Of a stretch of 64,000 nt of DNA, positions 27,197 to 37,145 are shown piece by piece. The translations under genes were made by a program, and so were the position numbers. The number at the start of each line of letters is the position of its first letter. The first letter of the stretch is position 1. Location of the stretch: positions 248,001 through 312,000 of the forward strand of contig NZ_CP013244.1 in NCBI RefSeq assembly GCF_001679665.1, given 5' to 3'. The notes under the pieces are model-generated. The model worked only from the letters and a program-made list of their open reading frames with translations, did not search any database and was not told where the DNA came from. Origin of the DNA: Candidatus Viadribacter manganicus (GTDB taxonomy: Bacteria; Pseudomonadota; Alphaproteobacteria; Caulobacterales; Aquidulcibacteraceae).

Positions 27197-28660
27197 ATGT
27201 TTGAAGCCTTAACAGACCGCCTATCAGGCGTTTTTGACAAGCTCACTGGGCGCGGCGCGCTCAGCGAAGCCGATGTCGAAGCCGCTTTGCGCGAAGTGCG
27301 TGTGGCGCTGTTGGAGGCCGACGTCGCCTTGCCGGTGGTGAAAGACTTCATCGCCAAGGTGAAGATCGAAGCAGTTGGCGAAAGCGTCATCAAGGCGGTG
27401 AAGCCGGGTCAACAGGTTATCAAGATCGTTCACGACCAACTGGTCGCGACGCTTGGAGGCGATGGCCCCCCCGAACCACTCCGCGTCGCTGGCGAGCCGC
27501 CAAACGTCATCATGATGGCCGGCCTTCAGGGCTCAGGCAAAACCACCACCACTGCGAAGATTGCCAACCGTCTGACCAAGACGGACCGCAAGCGTGTGCT
27601 CATCGCCTCGCTCGACACGCGCCGCCCGGCGGCGATGGAGCAATTGGCCACCCTCGGCAAAAGCATCGGTGTAGACGTACTGCCGATCGTCCCAGGCCAA
27701 AGTCCAGAAGAGATCGCCAAGCGCGCACTTCAGCAAGCACGTCTTAGCGGTCACGACGTGCTCATCCTCGACACCGCCGGCCGCACGACGATCGATGAAG
27801 AGATGATGTCGGAAGCGGCATCGATCGCGCAGATAGCTAAACCGGGCGAAGTCCTGCTGGTCGCCGACAGCTTAACCGGCCAAGACGCCGTCGAGACTGC
27901 ACGGCGTTTCCACGAACGTCTGCCGCTCACCGGCTTGGTGCTGACGCGCGCCGATGGCGATGGCCGTGGCGGCGCAGCGCTTTCGATGCGCGCCGTGACC
28001 GGCCTTCCAATCAAATTCCTCGGCGCTGGCGAGCGCGCCGATGCGCTTGAGGTCTTCGACGCCCGCCGGATCGCTGGTCGCATTCTTGGCCAAGGCGACA
28101 TTGTCGGCCTCGTCGAAAAGGCCGTTGAAAATGTCGACCGCGCCGAAGCCGAGAAAATGGCTGCGAAGATGGCCAAGGGCCGCTTCGACTTCGACGATCT
28201 CGAGAAGCAATTGAGCCAAGTTCTGCAGATTGGTGGCCTGAAGGGCGTCATGGGCATGCTGCCAGGCGTCCAAAAGATGAAGAACCAGATCTCGGACGCC
28301 CAACTCGACGACCGCCAAATCCACCGTCAAATCGGGATCATCCGCTCAATGACCAAGGCCGAGCGGGCAAAGCCCGACCTGATCAACGGCCGCCGCCGCG
28401 CGCGCATTGCCAAGGGGTCGGGCGTCGAAGTTGTGGAGGTGAACCGCCTCCTAAAGATGCATCGGAACATGGCCGACATGGCTAAGGCCATGGGCAAGGG
28501 CAAAATGCCCTTCGGCATGCCGGGGATGGGCGGACCCAGCCCTGAAGCACTGAAACAACTCGGCTCCGGTAAGGCGTTGCCGGGCCTTAACCCTCAATCT
28601 GGGCTTCCAGGGCTTCCTGGTGGCCTCCCGGGACTTCCCGGAAGCAACAAAAAAAGCTAA
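27197..28660 (+). CDS. ffh: Signal recognition particle protein Ffh
   Basis: Ffh is the SRP54 GTPase that, with 4.5S RNA, brings ribosomes making membrane proteins to FtsY. The 487-aa protein has an N-terminal four-helix bundle, the G-domain P loop [53 protein letters not shown], and a Met-rich M domain ([30 protein letters not shown]) that binds signal sequences and RNA. The Gly/Pro/Leu-rich C-terminus is typical of alphaproteobacteria. It starts the ffh-rpsP-rimM-trmD operon. I found no SRP RNA gene beside it. Confidence 0.98.
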   Translation: MFEALTDRLSGVFDKLTGRGALSEADVEAALREVRVALLEADVALPVVKDFIAKVKIEAVGESVIKAVKPGQQVIKIVHDQLVATLGGDGPPEPLRVAGEPPNVIMMAGLQGSGKTTTTAKIANRLTKTDRKRVLIASLDTRRPAAMEQLATLGKSIGVDVLPIVPGQSPEEIAKRALQQARLSGHDVLILDTAGRTTIDEEMMSEAASIAQIAKPGEVLLVADSLTGQDAVETARRFHERLPLTGLVLTRADGDGRGGAALSMRAVTGLPIKFLGAGERADALEVFDARRIAGRILGQGDIVGLVEKAVENVDRAEAEKMAAKMAKGRFDFDDLEKQLSQVLQIGGLKGVMGMLPGVQKMKNQISDAQLDDRQIHRQIGIIRSMTKAERAKPDLINGRRRARIAKGSGVEVVEVNRLLKMHRNMADMAKAMGKGKMPFGMPGMGGPSPEALKQLGSGKALPGLNPQSGLPGLPGGLPGLPGSNKKS

Positions 28661-28683
28661 GAGTTCAAAGGAGAAGCGTAGAA

Positions 28684-29049
28684 ATGTCCCTGAAAATCCG
28701 TCTGGCCCGTGGCGGCGCGAAGAAGCGCCCATACTACTCAATCGTGGTGGCCGACAGCCGTAGCCCTCGTGATGGGCGTTTCATCGAGAAAGTTGGAACT
28801 TACAACCCTATCTTGAAGTCCGACGACCCGAACCGGGTCAACCTCAAGCTCGAGCGGATTCAAGACTGGATGAAAAAGGGCGCCCTGCCGACGGATCGCG
28901 TTGCGCGCTTCCTCGACCAAGCGGGCGTTTTCAAGCGCGAAACCAAGAACAACCCCAATAAAGCCAAGCCCGGCAAGAAGATGACAGAGCGTGCTGAAGC
29001 TGAAGCCGCTGCGTCAGCCGCTCCTGCCGAGGCCGCTTCGGAGGCATAA
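28684..29049 (+). CDS. rpsP: 30S ribosomal protein S16
   Basis: S16 is an early-assembling protein of the small subunit. The 121-aa protein starts [40 protein letters not shown], the family hallmark. The last 40 residues form an Ala/Glu-rich tail beyond the roughly 80-residue core, a common alphaproteobacterial extension. AAAGGAG precedes the start. It lies 23 bp after ffh and 9 bp before the rimM reading frame. Confidence 0.97.
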   Translation: MSLKIRLARGGAKKRPYYSIVVADSRSPRDGRFIEKVGTYNPILKSDDPNRVNLKLERIQDWMKKGALPTDRVARFLDQAGVFKRETKNNPNKAKPGKKMTERAEAEAAASAAPAEAASEA

Positions 29050-29058
29050 GGAACACCT

Positions 29059-30345
29059 GTGGCCGAGAAGAAGTCCGCCCTGAGCAAACCGAAGACTGGC
29101 GCCAAGGCCGCGCCGGCTGCTGCCAAAAAGGCAGCGCCGGCCCCTCGTCGTGGCGAACCCGCGCCGAAAAAGGCCGCAGCGCCAGTCCCGCCGCCCCCAA
29201 AGGCGACGGCCAAGCCCTCGAAGCCCGAGCCAAAGTCCAAGGCGGCCCCGCCGCCCAAGGCTGCGGCCAAGGCAGCGCCAGCCCCAAAGGCAACGCCTAA
29301 GGCGCCGGCAGCGAAGCCGCCGGCTAAAGCCCTGCCGAAGGCGGCGGCTAAGCCGGAAAAGAAGGCGGACGTGAAGGCTGCTGCAAAGCCAGCGGCCCCC
29401 GCGCCAAAGACCCCCGCCAAGCCCGAGCCGAAGGCAAAGGCGCCGCCGCCGCCAAAGCCAACCAAAGCGGCAAAGCCAGAGCCCGAGCCCAAAAAGCCCG
29501 CGAAGGCCGCAAAACCAGCGCCGGAGCCAAAGCCCGCCAAGGCGCCCCCGGTCAAAGCTGAGAAACCAGCGAAGCCGCCCAAGGCCGAAAAGGCGCCGAA
29601 GGCTCCCAAGCCGCCGAAGCTCGCGCCTGTCGCAGCTGCGCTCGCCAAGCCGATGCCATCGAAGCCGATGGCGGTCGCTGCTGGCCGCGCTCAGCCGATC
29701 ACGCGCGCGCCGTTGCCGACGCCTGTGCGCGTTGCGCCGAAACCGTTGACCGCTCCGAAGCCCGTCGCTGAACAGCCCGAAGCGGTTGGCGACCTTAAAG
29801 ACGTGCCGGCGTTCAAGCCGAAAAGCACGGCCAACAAGGGCATGATCATGGTCGGCGCCATTGCAGGCGCGTTCGGAGTGAAGGGTGAAGTACGTCTGCG
29901 CGCCTTCACCGAGAAGAAGGATGGCGTCATCGCCTACGGCCCGCTTTATGACGAAGCCGGCAAAGTTCTGCTGAAGCCAAAGAGCTGGCGTGAACTGAAA
30001 GACGGTGTGGCCGTTGTTGCTCCTGAGGTGAAAACCAAGGAGCAAGCTGACGCCATGAAGGGCCAAAAGGTGTTCGTGCCGCGCGCCAATCTGCCTGGCA
30101 CGGCGAAGGATGAGTTCTACGTCGTCGACCTGCTCGGCTCACGCGCCGAAGCGCTCGATGGCACGGTGCTCGGCGACATCGTCGCGGTGTGGAATTTCGG
30201 CGCCGGCGACATCCTTGAATACAAGCCGCCGAACGGTGGCCCGAACGTGCGCGTCACGTTCACCAAGGAAGCGGTGCCGCACGTTGACCTCGCCACCAAG
30301 CGCGTCGTGCTCGATCCCCCGGCGCCTGAGCCTATCGAGAAGTAA
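29059..30345 (+). CDS. rimM: Ribosome maturation factor RimM with a long Lys/Ala/Pro-rich N-terminal leader
   Basis: The conserved RimM core (about 167 aa) begins near residue 262 with GMIMVGAIAGAFGVKGEVRLRAFT and includes the PRC-barrel part (EFYVVDLLGSRAEALDGTVLGDIVAVWNFGAGDILE). RimM assists 16S rRNA processing by binding S19. Upstream, in one uninterrupted frame from the GTG at 29059 (behind AAGGA), lie 261 residues almost entirely of Lys, Ala and Pro, resembling the tails of histone H1-like proteins. An ATG at 29848, seven bases after AAGGG, could instead start a normal-length RimM, so two products are possible. Total length is 428 aa, about 2.5 times the family norm. Confidence 0.88.
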   Translation: MAEKKSALSKPKTGAKAAPAAAKKAAPAPRRGEPAPKKAAAPVPPPPKATAKPSKPEPKSKAAPPPKAAAKAAPAPKATPKAPAAKPPAKALPKAAAKPEKKADVKAAAKPAAPAPKTPAKPEPKAKAPPPPKPTKAAKPEPEPKKPAKAAKPAPEPKPAKAPPVKAEKPAKPPKAEKAPKAPKPPKLAPVAAALAKPMPSKPMAVAAGRAQPITRAPLPTPVRVAPKPLTAPKPVAEQPEAVGDLKDVPAFKPKSTANKGMIMVGAIAGAFGVKGEVRLRAFTEKKDGVIAYGPLYDEAGKVLLKPKSWRELKDGVAVVAPEVKTKEQADAMKGQKVFVPRANLPGTAKDEFYVVDLLGSRAEALDGTVLGDIVAVWNFGAGDILEYKPPNGGPNVRVTFTKEAVPHVDLATKRVVLDPPAPEPIEK

Positions 30346-30369
30346 CGCTTCGGGTTACGAAGCGAGGCA

Positions 30370-31035
30370 ATGTTCAGAGCCTCGATCATTACACTTTTCC
30401 CGGAAGCATTTCCGGGTGTGCTTGGCGTTTCGCTGATCGGCAAGGCGCTGCGCGATGGTCTGTGGTCGCTCGACACAACGCAACTCCGCGACTTCGGCCA
30501 AGGCCCCCATAAGAACGTCGATGACACGCCCTCCGGTGGCGGCGCCGGCATGGTGCTACGCGCCGATGTTGCGGCGGCGGCTATCGACAGTATCGAGCGA
30601 ATTGATCGGCCGGTGATCTACCTGTCGCCACGCGGCAAGCAGCTTAGCCAAGAGATGGTGCGCGAATGGGCGGCGGGGCCCGGAGTGATACTCTTTTGCG
30701 GCCGCTTCGAAGGTTTAGACGAGCGCGTCATTGATGGACGCGGGATGCAAGAGGTCGCTGTTGGCGAAGCGGTGCTCGCCGGCGGCGAGGCAGCCGCAAT
30801 GGTCCTGCTCGAAGCCTGTGTCCGGCTTATCCCCGGCGTGCTGGGCAACGAGACATCAACGCACGAAGAAAGCTTCAGCGGCGATGGCTTGCTTGAACAC
30901 CCTCAGTACACACGCCCGCGTGAGTGGGAGGGGCGCACGATTCCCGAAGTGCTGACGTCCGGCGATCACGCGAAGGTCGAAGCTTGGCGCAAATCGGAAC
31001 GCGAACGCATCACCCGGACGCGGCGCAACGACTAG
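30370..31035 (+). CDS. trmD: tRNA (guanine-37-N1)-methyltransferase
   Basis: TrmD methylates G37 next to the anticodon, preventing frameshifts. The 221-aa protein shows the deep trefoil-knot SAM site (CGRFEGLDERVID; EVAVGEAVLAGGEAAAMVLLEA), the DTPSGGGAGMVL block and the C-terminal LEHPQYTRPREWEG...VLTSGDH. It follows rimM by 24 bp in the usual rpsP-rimM-trmD order. Here rplS does not follow at once: two small genes intervene. Its stop overlaps the convergent gene by four bases (CTAG). Confidence 0.97.
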   Translation: MFRASIITLFPEAFPGVLGVSLIGKALRDGLWSLDTTQLRDFGQGPHKNVDDTPSGGGAGMVLRADVAAAAIDSIERIDRPVIYLSPRGKQLSQEMVREWAAGPGVILFCGRFEGLDERVIDGRGMQEVAVGEAVLAGGEAAAMVLLEACVRLIPGVLGNETSTHEESFSGDGLLEHPQYTRPREWEGRTIPEVLTSGDHAKVEAWRKSERERITRTRRND

Positions 31036-31565
31036 GGCGCGACCCGATAGCCGTCGTTGGGCCCGATCCAAATGACGCGTTGCGTTTGTTGAGGTTGCGG
31101 CACGCCGCCTATCGTGGTGTCAGCGCGAAACCCGTTCCCGTCCGCAGTGAGCGTCAAGCAGCTTTCCTGGTTGAGCATCGGCGCCAGCTGCTCCGTCAAA
31201 CCTGCACGAATGTCACGGGTATCAGCCTCGCCCGCAGGCGCGCCTTGGATCGTGAACGTGGCGCGCGCAATGTCGGCTGCGGAGAGAGGTCCGCAGATCG
31301 CGTTGTTGCGAACGACAACGGGTGAACTGATCCGCATGATCACCACCGGCTCCGGCATGATCAAAACCCACGCTACGTTGTCGATCACGCCATTGGCCGC
31401 GAAGGTGTAACCGCCGAGGCTTTGGCAGGTCTTGCTGGCGACATTTGGCTCGTAGCACTGGAGCTGCCCTTGCCGAGCCGGGGCAAGAACGTCCGTTGTC
31501 TGCGCGTGCGCCGTCCCTGCCAAGAGCGAGAGGCCAACAACCAATCCCAGCAACGCCGTACGCAT
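31032..31565 (-). CDS. Secreted protein of unknown function
   Basis: This 177-aa protein has a clear Sec signal peptide (MRTALLGLVVGLSLLAGTAHA, cleavage expected after AHA). The mature part holds four Cys residues (LQCYEP, KTCQSL, AICGPL, ESCLTL), which may form two disulfides, and alternating hydrophobic strands suggest a beta-rich periplasmic fold. I recognise no domain. It is transcribed against trmD and stands between trmD and rplS, which are usually neighbours. Confidence 0.7.
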   Translation of the reverse strand: MRTALLGLVVGLSLLAGTAHAQTTDVLAPARQGQLQCYEPNVASKTCQSLGGYTFAANGVIDNVAWVLIMPEPVVIMRISSPVVVRNNAICGPLSAADIARATFTIQGAPAGEADTRDIRAGLTEQLAPMLNQESCLTLTADGNGFRADTTIGGVPQPQQTQRVIWIGPNDGYRVAP

Positions 31566-31684
31566 ACCCGCCTCCTCAGAACTGGAGCGGCCTTACCCGC
31601 AAAAGCGCGACGGGCGCTACCTTGCCGCGCATGCAGCAGACGGCCTGCCCCAAGACGGCCAGATTTCGGCGCGAGGAACAGCGC

Positions 31685-32200
31685 ATGCGCCGCATCCTTC
31701 TTGCCCTATTCTGCCTAGTGGCCTCACCCGTCGCGGCTCAAACACCTTCGGCCACCCCTGAACTCACCCGCGCCTCGGGCGCTATTGGCGCGATGTGGCG
31801 CCCGGTCGAGGGAGCGCTCACCGGAGCATCGATCGCAGCAGCATGCGCGGGCGCTGAGCAAGAAATGCAGGCGCTCGATGCAGCTATGCCGGCCGAGCTC
31901 GATGATGAATCGGCTGGCCGCGTGCGCGGCTTGCGCGGGCTCCACGTTATACCCGTCGCCCGGACCCCTGGCGCGGCCTACTTCTTCCCACCCCTCAACA
32001 TGCCGTGGTTTCACAGCGGCCTCGGCGGGTTCTCGGTCATCAACGAGGCGGAAGGCTTTATAGGCGTCCGCGATGCCGCAGGCCAAGAACTCGCCTTTCA
32101 GATTGGCCGAGCGGGTACGCGGCCGATGCTCCGCATCCGCCGGCCGACCGGCGAAATCGTGACCCTTGCCGGCTGCCAACCGATCGCGCCCTTAGAGTAG
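31685..32200 (+). CDS. Secreted protein of unknown function upstream of rplS
   Basis: This 171-aa protein starts at the ATG at 31685, preceded by GAGGAAC, which gives a signal peptide ([19 protein letters not shown]). Two Cys residues (AAACAG and LAGCQP) near the ends of the mature part could pair. It has no motif I can name. It points toward rplS and ends 101 bp before it, so some readthrough into rplS is possible. Confidence 0.65.
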   Translation: MRRILLALFCLVASPVAAQTPSATPELTRASGAIGAMWRPVEGALTGASIAAACAGAEQEMQALDAAMPAELDDESAGRVRGLRGLHVIPVARTPGAAYFFPPLNMPWFHSGLGGFSVINEAEGFIGVRDAAGQELAFQIGRAGTRPMLRIRRPTGEIVTLAGCQPIAPLE

Positions 32201-32301
32201 CCCACTACCCCCTCGACACGGGCGCGGCCTTCCCTTATACGCCCCGCTTTCCGGTTTTCCTGGAGGAGGGTGCGAGCAGTCTCGCGCCCCCTGGTGCGTT
32301 T

Positions 32302-32709
32302 ATGAACCTGATCGATACGCTTGAAAAAGAAGAAATCGCCCGCGTCACTAAGGGCAAGACGGTCCCCTCGTTCGATCCGGGCGACACGCTGCGCGTGAAC
32401 GTGAAGATCAAGGAAGGCGACCGTGAGCGCGTGCAAGCCTATGAAGGCATCTGCATCGCCCGCTCAGGCGGCGGCCTCAACTCCAACTTTACCGTTCGCA
32501 AGATCAGCTTCGGCGAAGGCGTTGAGCGCGTGTTTCCGCTGTTCTCGCCGACCGTCGACTCAATCGAAGTCGTCCGTCGCGGTAAAGTTCGTCGCGCCAA
32601 GCTGTACTACCTGCGCGATCGCCGCGGTAAGTCAGCACGCATCACCGAACGCGCCGGCGGCGCCCGCGAAGAAGACTTCGTTGGTGAAGCCAGCGACGCT
32701 GCAGAATAA
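32302..32709 (+). CDS. rplS: 50S ribosomal protein L19
   Basis: L19 lies at the 30S-50S interface. The 135-aa protein has the family pattern [43 protein letters not shown]-like [27 protein letters not shown] and [24 protein letters not shown], then a 20-residue acidic tail. The ATG at 32302 matches the family start; longer in-frame starts run back into the previous gene's frame. It ends in a strong intrinsic terminator. Confidence 0.97.
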   Translation: MNLIDTLEKEEIARVTKGKTVPSFDPGDTLRVNVKIKEGDRERVQAYEGICIARSGGGLNSNFTVRKISFGEGVERVFPLFSPTVDSIEVVRRGKVRRAKLYYLRDRRGKSARITERAGGAREEDFVGEASDAAE

Positions 32710-32733
32710 GCTGCTTTCGCAGTCTGAATTCGA

Positions 32734-32764
32734 AAGCCCCGCGATGAACTCGCGGGGCTTTTCA
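32734..32764 (+). terminator. Intrinsic terminator after rplS
   Basis: An 11-bp perfect stem AAGCCCCGCGA/TCGCGGGGCTT with loop TGAAC is followed by TTTTCATTT, 25 bp after the rplS stop. This is a textbook rho-independent terminator. Confidence 0.92.
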
Positions 32765-32818
32765 TTTGCCTTGGTGTGCTTGACCTCCACGCTCCACACG
32801 CTCACCTGACGCATACCC

Positions 32819-34078
32819 ATGAACGCACCGACAAAGCCACCGCGCGCGGATGTCGAGGTCTTGACGCTCGGCTGCCGCCTCAACGCTTACGAAAGTGAAG
32901 CTATGCGCGCGCTCGCAAGCGAGGCGGCGCTATCTAACGCTGTGATCGTCAACACCTGCGCCGTCACAGGCGAAGCGGTGCGCCAAGCGCGCCAGACCAT
33001 TCGCCGCGCGCGTCGCGAACGACCGGACGCGGAAATCATCGTCACGGGGTGCGCGGCGCAAATTGACCCGCAAAGTTTCGCGGCGATGCCTGAAGTCAGC
33101 CGCGTTATCGGCAATGCCGAGAAGATGCGCCGAGGCAGCTTTGAGCGCAACCAAGAGCGCGTTTGCGTGTCTGACATCATGTCGGTCCGCGAAACGGCAT
33201 CGCACCTGATCGACGGTTTCAGTGAACGCACGCGCGCTTACATCCAGGTCCAGAACGGCTGTGATCATCGCTGCACGTTTTGCATCATCCCCTATGGGCG
33301 TGGAAATTCGCGCTCTGCGGCGGCGGGCGATGTGGTCGAACAAGTTCGGCGGCTTGCGGACAATGGCGTGCCTGAGGTTGTCCTCACAGGCGTCGATCTC
33401 ACCTCGTGGGGCGCCGACCTTCCAGGCCAACCGCAACTCGGCGCGCTCGTCGCGCGCATCCTGAAACTTGTGCCGCAATTGCCGATGCTGCGCCTTTCAT
33501 CGCTCGATGCGATCGAGATGGACGATCAACTGTTTGAACAGGTGACGCAGAACCAACGTGTTGCGCCCTACTTGCATCTGTCGCTCCAACACGGTGACGA
33601 CCTCATCCTAAAGCGTATGAAGCGTCGTCATTCGCGAGCGCAGGCAATTGAGCTTTGCCAACGCGTGAAAGCGGCGCGTCCAGAGATTGCGCTAGGCGCC
33701 GATCTCATCGCGGGCTTTCCGACAGAAACAGAAGCTCACGTAACGAACCTCATCTCCATCGTCGAAGAATGCGGTCTCGCCTACGTCCATGCGTTTCCCT
33801 TCAGCGCACGCGAAGGCACGCCCGCCGCCCGCATGCCACAGGTCGATCGGCGTGTTGTGAAAGCGCGCGCGGCGCGTTTGCGCGATGTCGCCACATCAGC
33901 CCTGAAGCGCCATTTGGACAATTGGCTCGGACGTCAGGCAACAGGTATCGTCGAGCGAGACGGGTTTGCCCGCCTGCCCGATTTCACGCCTGTACGCTTC
34001 ACGGGCGGCGGCGACGGCTTTCAACACTTCAATTTCACTGGCCATGACGGCCAACATCTGATCGGCGCGCCTGTATGA
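32819..34078 (+). CDS. mtaB: tRNA t6A37 methylthiotransferase MtaB
   Basis: MtaB is a radical-SAM enzyme that converts t6A37 to ms2t6A37 in tRNAs reading ANN codons. The 419-aa protein has the N-terminal UPF0004 domain with three cluster Cys residues (LGCRLNAYESEA; VNTCAVTGEA; TGCAAQ), the radical-SAM CxxxCxxC in NGCDHRCTFCIIPYGRG, and a C-terminal TRAM-like region. Its stop overlaps the ftsY start (ATGA). The mtaB-ftsY pairing is typical of alphaproteobacteria. Confidence 0.95.
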   Translation: MNAPTKPPRADVEVLTLGCRLNAYESEAMRALASEAALSNAVIVNTCAVTGEAVRQARQTIRRARRERPDAEIIVTGCAAQIDPQSFAAMPEVSRVIGNAEKMRRGSFERNQERVCVSDIMSVRETASHLIDGFSERTRAYIQVQNGCDHRCTFCIIPYGRGNSRSAAAGDVVEQVRRLADNGVPEVVLTGVDLTSWGADLPGQPQLGALVARILKLVPQLPMLRLSSLDAIEMDDQLFEQVTQNQRVAPYLHLSLQHGDDLILKRMKRRHSRAQAIELCQRVKAARPEIALGADLIAGFPTETEAHVTNLISIVEECGLAYVHAFPFSAREGTPAARMPQVDRRVVKARAARLRDVATSALKRHLDNWLGRQATGIVERDGFARLPDFTPVRFTGGGDGFQHFNFTGHDGQHLIGAPV

Positions 34079-35043
34079 TCTGGGGTCTGTTCGACAAGAA
34101 GAAGAAGCAAGCGCAAGCGACGCCAGAGCAGACCAAGGGTCTGTTTGACGGCTTACGGAAATCGTCTGCAAAGCTCGCCGATAGCTTCACCTCCGTTTTC
34201 ACCAAGGAAAGGCTCGACGCCTCCGACATCGCCGAGCTTGAAGAGACCTTGATCGCCTCGGACATGGGCGCCGCAGCAGCCGCGCGCATTAGCACCGCGC
34301 TCGCCGATCAGCGGTTCAGCAAAGAAAACGGCGCCCTTGAGGCTCGCGAAGCGCTGGCCATCGAAGTCGCACGGATACTGAAGTCACGTGAAGCGACGCT
34401 CGACCTCACCGACGGCCCGAAGCCGCGGATCGTCTTGGTCATCGGCGTCAACGGTTCCGGCAAAACGACGACGATCGGCAAGCTTACCAAGAACCTGACA
34501 GACGCGGGCGCCAAGGTCGTGATCGGCGCAGCGGACACTTTCCGCGCGGCTGCAATCGAACAGCTCAAGGTCTGGGCAGATCGCGCGGGTGCGAGCTTTG
34601 TAGCATCGACGCAGGGCGCTGACGCAGCTGGCGTTGCATTCGAAACCGTTCGGCGCGCGAAGCAAGAGGGAGCCGACGTCGCGCTGATCGATACCGCTGG
34701 CCGACTCCAAAACAAGTCGGAGCTCATGGCTGAGTTGGCCAAGATCATTCGCGTGATGCGGAAGGTCGATGAAGACGCACCGCACGAAACACTACTCGTA
34801 CTGGATGCCACGGTCGGCCAAAACGCACTCTCGCAAGTGGAAAATTTTCGCTCGGTGACAGAAATCACCGGGCTCGTTATGACTAAACTCGATGGCACCG
34901 CCAAAGGCGGCGTGCTGGTCGCGCTAGCGCAGCGTCACGCCATCCCGATCCATTTCATCGGCGTCGGAGAAAAGGCAGAGGACCTCCAAACATTTGATGC
35001 CCTCACATTCTCGCGGGCCCTCGTCGGATTGAACGCCCAATGA
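34075..35043 (+). CDS. ftsY: SRP receptor FtsY
   Basis: FtsY is the membrane-associated GTPase that receives Ffh-ribosome complexes. The 322-aa protein has the NG domain: P loop [44 protein letters not shown] and [10 protein letters not shown]. The acidic A domain seen in enteric FtsY is reduced to a short basic opening, [12 protein letters not shown], which may bind lipid directly. Four-base overlaps link it to mtaB before and yjdM after. Confidence 0.97.
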   Translation: MIWGLFDKKKKQAQATPEQTKGLFDGLRKSSAKLADSFTSVFTKERLDASDIAELEETLIASDMGAAAAARISTALADQRFSKENGALEAREALAIEVARILKSREATLDLTDGPKPRIVLVIGVNGSGKTTTIGKLTKNLTDAGAKVVIGAADTFRAAAIEQLKVWADRAGASFVASTQGADAAGVAFETVRRAKQEGADVALIDTAGRLQNKSELMAELAKIIRVMRKVDEDAPHETLLVLDATVGQNALSQVENFRSVTEITGLVMTKLDGTAKGGVLVALAQRHAIPIHFIGVGEKAEDLQTFDALTFSRALVGLNAQ

Positions 35044-35378
35044 CCACTCTACCACCTTGCCCGGCCTGCTCTTCGTCACTCACCTACGAAGATGGCCCGC
35101 TGCTCATCTGTCCAGAATGCGCTCACGAATGGACCGCAAGCGAGGCCGAAAGCGCCGAAGCGGCCGAGATCATCCGCGACGCCAATGGCGTTGTGCTGGC
35201 CGACGGCGATACCGTGACGCTGATCAAAGACCTTAAGGTCAAAGGCTCGTCGCAAACGTTGAAGGTCGGCACGCGCGTCAAAAACATCCGCCTTGTGGGC
35301 GGCGATCACGACATCGACTGTCGCATCGACGGCTTCGGCGCGATGAAACTCAAATCCGAGTTCGTGCGGAAGGCTTAG
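35040..35378 (+). CDS. yjdM: Zinc-ribbon protein YjdM (PhnA-type)
   Basis: This 112-aa protein starts with a zinc ribbon, [25 protein letters not shown] (two CxxC pairs), then the PhnA domain with DSNGxxLADGDTV-like [25 protein letters not shown] and [31 protein letters not shown]. The name PhnA is historical; it is not phosphonoacetate hydrolase, and its role is unclear. It is translationally coupled to ftsY (ATGA). Confidence 0.93.
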   Translation: MTTLPPCPACSSSLTYEDGPLLICPECAHEWTASEAESAEAAEIIRDANGVVLADGDTVTLIKDLKVKGSSQTLKVGTRVKNIRLVGGDHDIDCRIDGFGAMKLKSEFVRKA

Positions 35379-36280
35379 CCTCCTACACGCACCGGCAAAG
35401 GCACATTGCATAGATTGATGCGCCCGACCGGGTCTAAGAACCAGCTCTCACGGCGAAAGCGACGGCTGTCGATCACAGCGCGGAACGTCTCGCTGTCCGT
35501 GCGAAGTGTTTCCAGGTTTACGCGTTCGTTCGCTGGCAGCTCTGAGCCAAGACGCACTGAACTGATGGTCGTGCGCTCTGCAGGGGTTTCATAAAATCCA
35601 AGCGGCCCCGTCCCGCGCGGCATAACCGACAAGAGCTCCATTCCCTGCAGCACACGGCCAACGGTCGCGATGTTGCGGTCGAGGTGGCGTGGCGCATGCC
35701 CGATGACAACGTAAAGCTCAGCGCCGCTGCCGCTTTCCGCTGTATCGCCACGGCCTGCTCCGACCATCCCATAGCAATGCGCCATCCAAGTGCGGGCGCC
35801 ATTACTCGCGACGGGAAAGCCATGGGCAAAGCCAACTTCGCGCGCGTATGAATCCGGATCAGGCAAACGCGTGATCTCAAAGCCGGCGCGCGGCTGGTCG
35901 AACTCCGCCGCGAGCGTGGCTTGACCATCACCCATGGGACGCGGATCGGCTTCGTCGCGGCCCCATTGCACCACGTAGTTCTCCTGGCTGCGCATGATGG
36001 CGGCGCCGTCCCAGTAGTGCGCACGCGCGAGAGCCTGAATGTTGGCGGTATGGAGCGGCGTGTAATCGGCGGCGAGTTCGATGATCACGCGCCCGGCCGG
36101 CAGCTGCATGTAGAGAAGGTTGTTCTGATCGACCGTACGCCAGTCCGAAGCCGGCGCTTGTTCCAATATCTCGGCCAGTGAACGCACCGGCTGGTCAGGG
36201 CCAGGCGATGCAGCCGAACTCGCGCAGGCGGCCAACACACCAAGGCCGACCAAACCCGCCAATCTCGCAAACATCCCCAT
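35375..36280 (-). CDS. Cyclophilin-fold lipoprotein with a degenerate active site
   Basis: The 301-aa protein starts at 36280 behind GAGGAGGGG and has a lipoprotein signal ([10 protein letters not shown]). The cyclophilin frame is recognisable: [31 protein letters not shown], then [16 protein letters not shown] in place of FHRVxxxFMxQxGD, and AELYVVIG in place of SQFFI. The catalytic Arg and Gln remain, but the Phe positions and GD motif are lost, so isomerase activity is doubtful. The C-terminal tail (LCNVPLPVR) echoes that of the exported cyclophilin at 4.0-4.9 kb, suggesting a common origin. It overlaps yjdM by TTAG, tail to tail. Confidence 0.8.
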   Translation of the reverse strand: MGMFARLAGLVGLGVLAACASSAASPGPDQPVRSLAEILEQAPASDWRTVDQNNLLYMQLPAGRVIIELAADYTPLHTANIQALARAHYWDGAAIMRSQENYVVQWGRDEADPRPMGDGQATLAAEFDQPRAGFEITRLPDPDSYAREVGFAHGFPVASNGARTWMAHCYGMVGAGRGDTAESGSGAELYVVIGHAPRHLDRNIATVGRVLQGMELLSVMPRGTGPLGFYETPAERTTISSVRLGSELPANERVNLETLRTDSETFRAVIDSRRFRRESWFLDPVGRINLCNVPLPVRVGG

Positions 36281-36372
36281 GCGCCCCTCCTCGTTTTGCC
36301 GCGATTTCGCCCGGGAACGCCCTTCGGCGCAAGCCGCTAGTCCGGCGGCCTCATTTCTGCGTATTAGGCCCC

Positions 36373-37035
36373 ATGAGCGAAGAACTAGCGACCACCGGCG
36401 CCTCAAAGCCAAAGTCACTCACCGAGAACACCAGCCAGCTTTGGATCGACCTTGGGCCGATCCTGGTCTTCGTGATCACCTACAACGTGCTCTACCGCAT
36501 CGAGGCGACCAAGGAGAACGCGATCTATGTCGCGACCGGTCTGTTCATCGTCTCGGTGCTGGCTGCTATCGCCTGGTGCAAGCTCAATCGCGGGAAAATA
36601 CCACCGATCCTGATCGTCACCGGCGTGCTCGTGACCGCGTTTGGCGGACTAACGATCCTCCTGCACGATCCCTCGATCATCCAGCTCAAGTTCACCTTTA
36701 CGTTTGCATTCTACGCGGCCGCGATCTTGTTTTCGCTGGCGATCGGCCAAAACATTTGGAAGCTCTTCTTCCAGCACATCTTCAATCTGCCGGACCGCAT
36801 CTGGAAAATTTTGGCCCTACGGTGGGCCGCGTTTTATGTGCTCGTCGCGATCGTCAACGAAGTGCTGCGTTACTACTACAACGAGGCAAATGGCAATTTT
36901 GACGTCTGGGTGAACTTACGGACGTTGTTGACCTATCCTGCATTCATCGCGTTCGCGCTCATAAACACGCCGATCGTACTAAAGCATCAGATTGATGACG
37001 ACAAAGACAAGCCCAGTGAGGCGCCCGGCGCCTGA
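36373..37035 (+). CDS. yciB: Inner-membrane-spanning septation protein A (YciB family)
   Basis: This 220-aa membrane protein has about five to six helices. The family marks are KLFFQHIFNLPDRIWKILALRWAAFYVLVAIVNEVLR and the W...VKF-like NFDVWVNLRTL near the C-terminus. YciB (also named IspZ) affects cell-envelope synthesis and division. I start it at 36373, which gives the cytoplasmic leader and a first helix (IDLGPILVFVITYNVLY). Its place downstream of ftsY and near ccm genes is conserved in alphaproteobacteria. Confidence 0.92.
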   Translation: MSEELATTGASKPKSLTENTSQLWIDLGPILVFVITYNVLYRIEATKENAIYVATGLFIVSVLAAIAWCKLNRGKIPPILIVTGVLVTAFGGLTILLHDPSIIQLKFTFTFAFYAAAILFSLAIGQNIWKLFFQHIFNLPDRIWKILALRWAAFYVLVAIVNEVLRYYYNEANGNFDVWVNLRTLLTYPAFIAFALINTPIVLKHQIDDDKDKPSEAPGA

Positions 37036-37145
37036 TTGCGCCGATTTCGGGCTGATTTTCGCCTCTATGGCGAACAATGATCGAACGCATGATTGATCGC
37101 GCAGATCGCGCAGCTAATCTCCGCCCGGCTTTGGGGCGGCAAACG

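Noticed and set aside
28860..29648. 262-codon Gly/Ala-rich minus-strand frame opposite rimM
   Set aside because: It is the complement of the Lys/Ala/Pro codons of the RimM leader and has no start context or domain.
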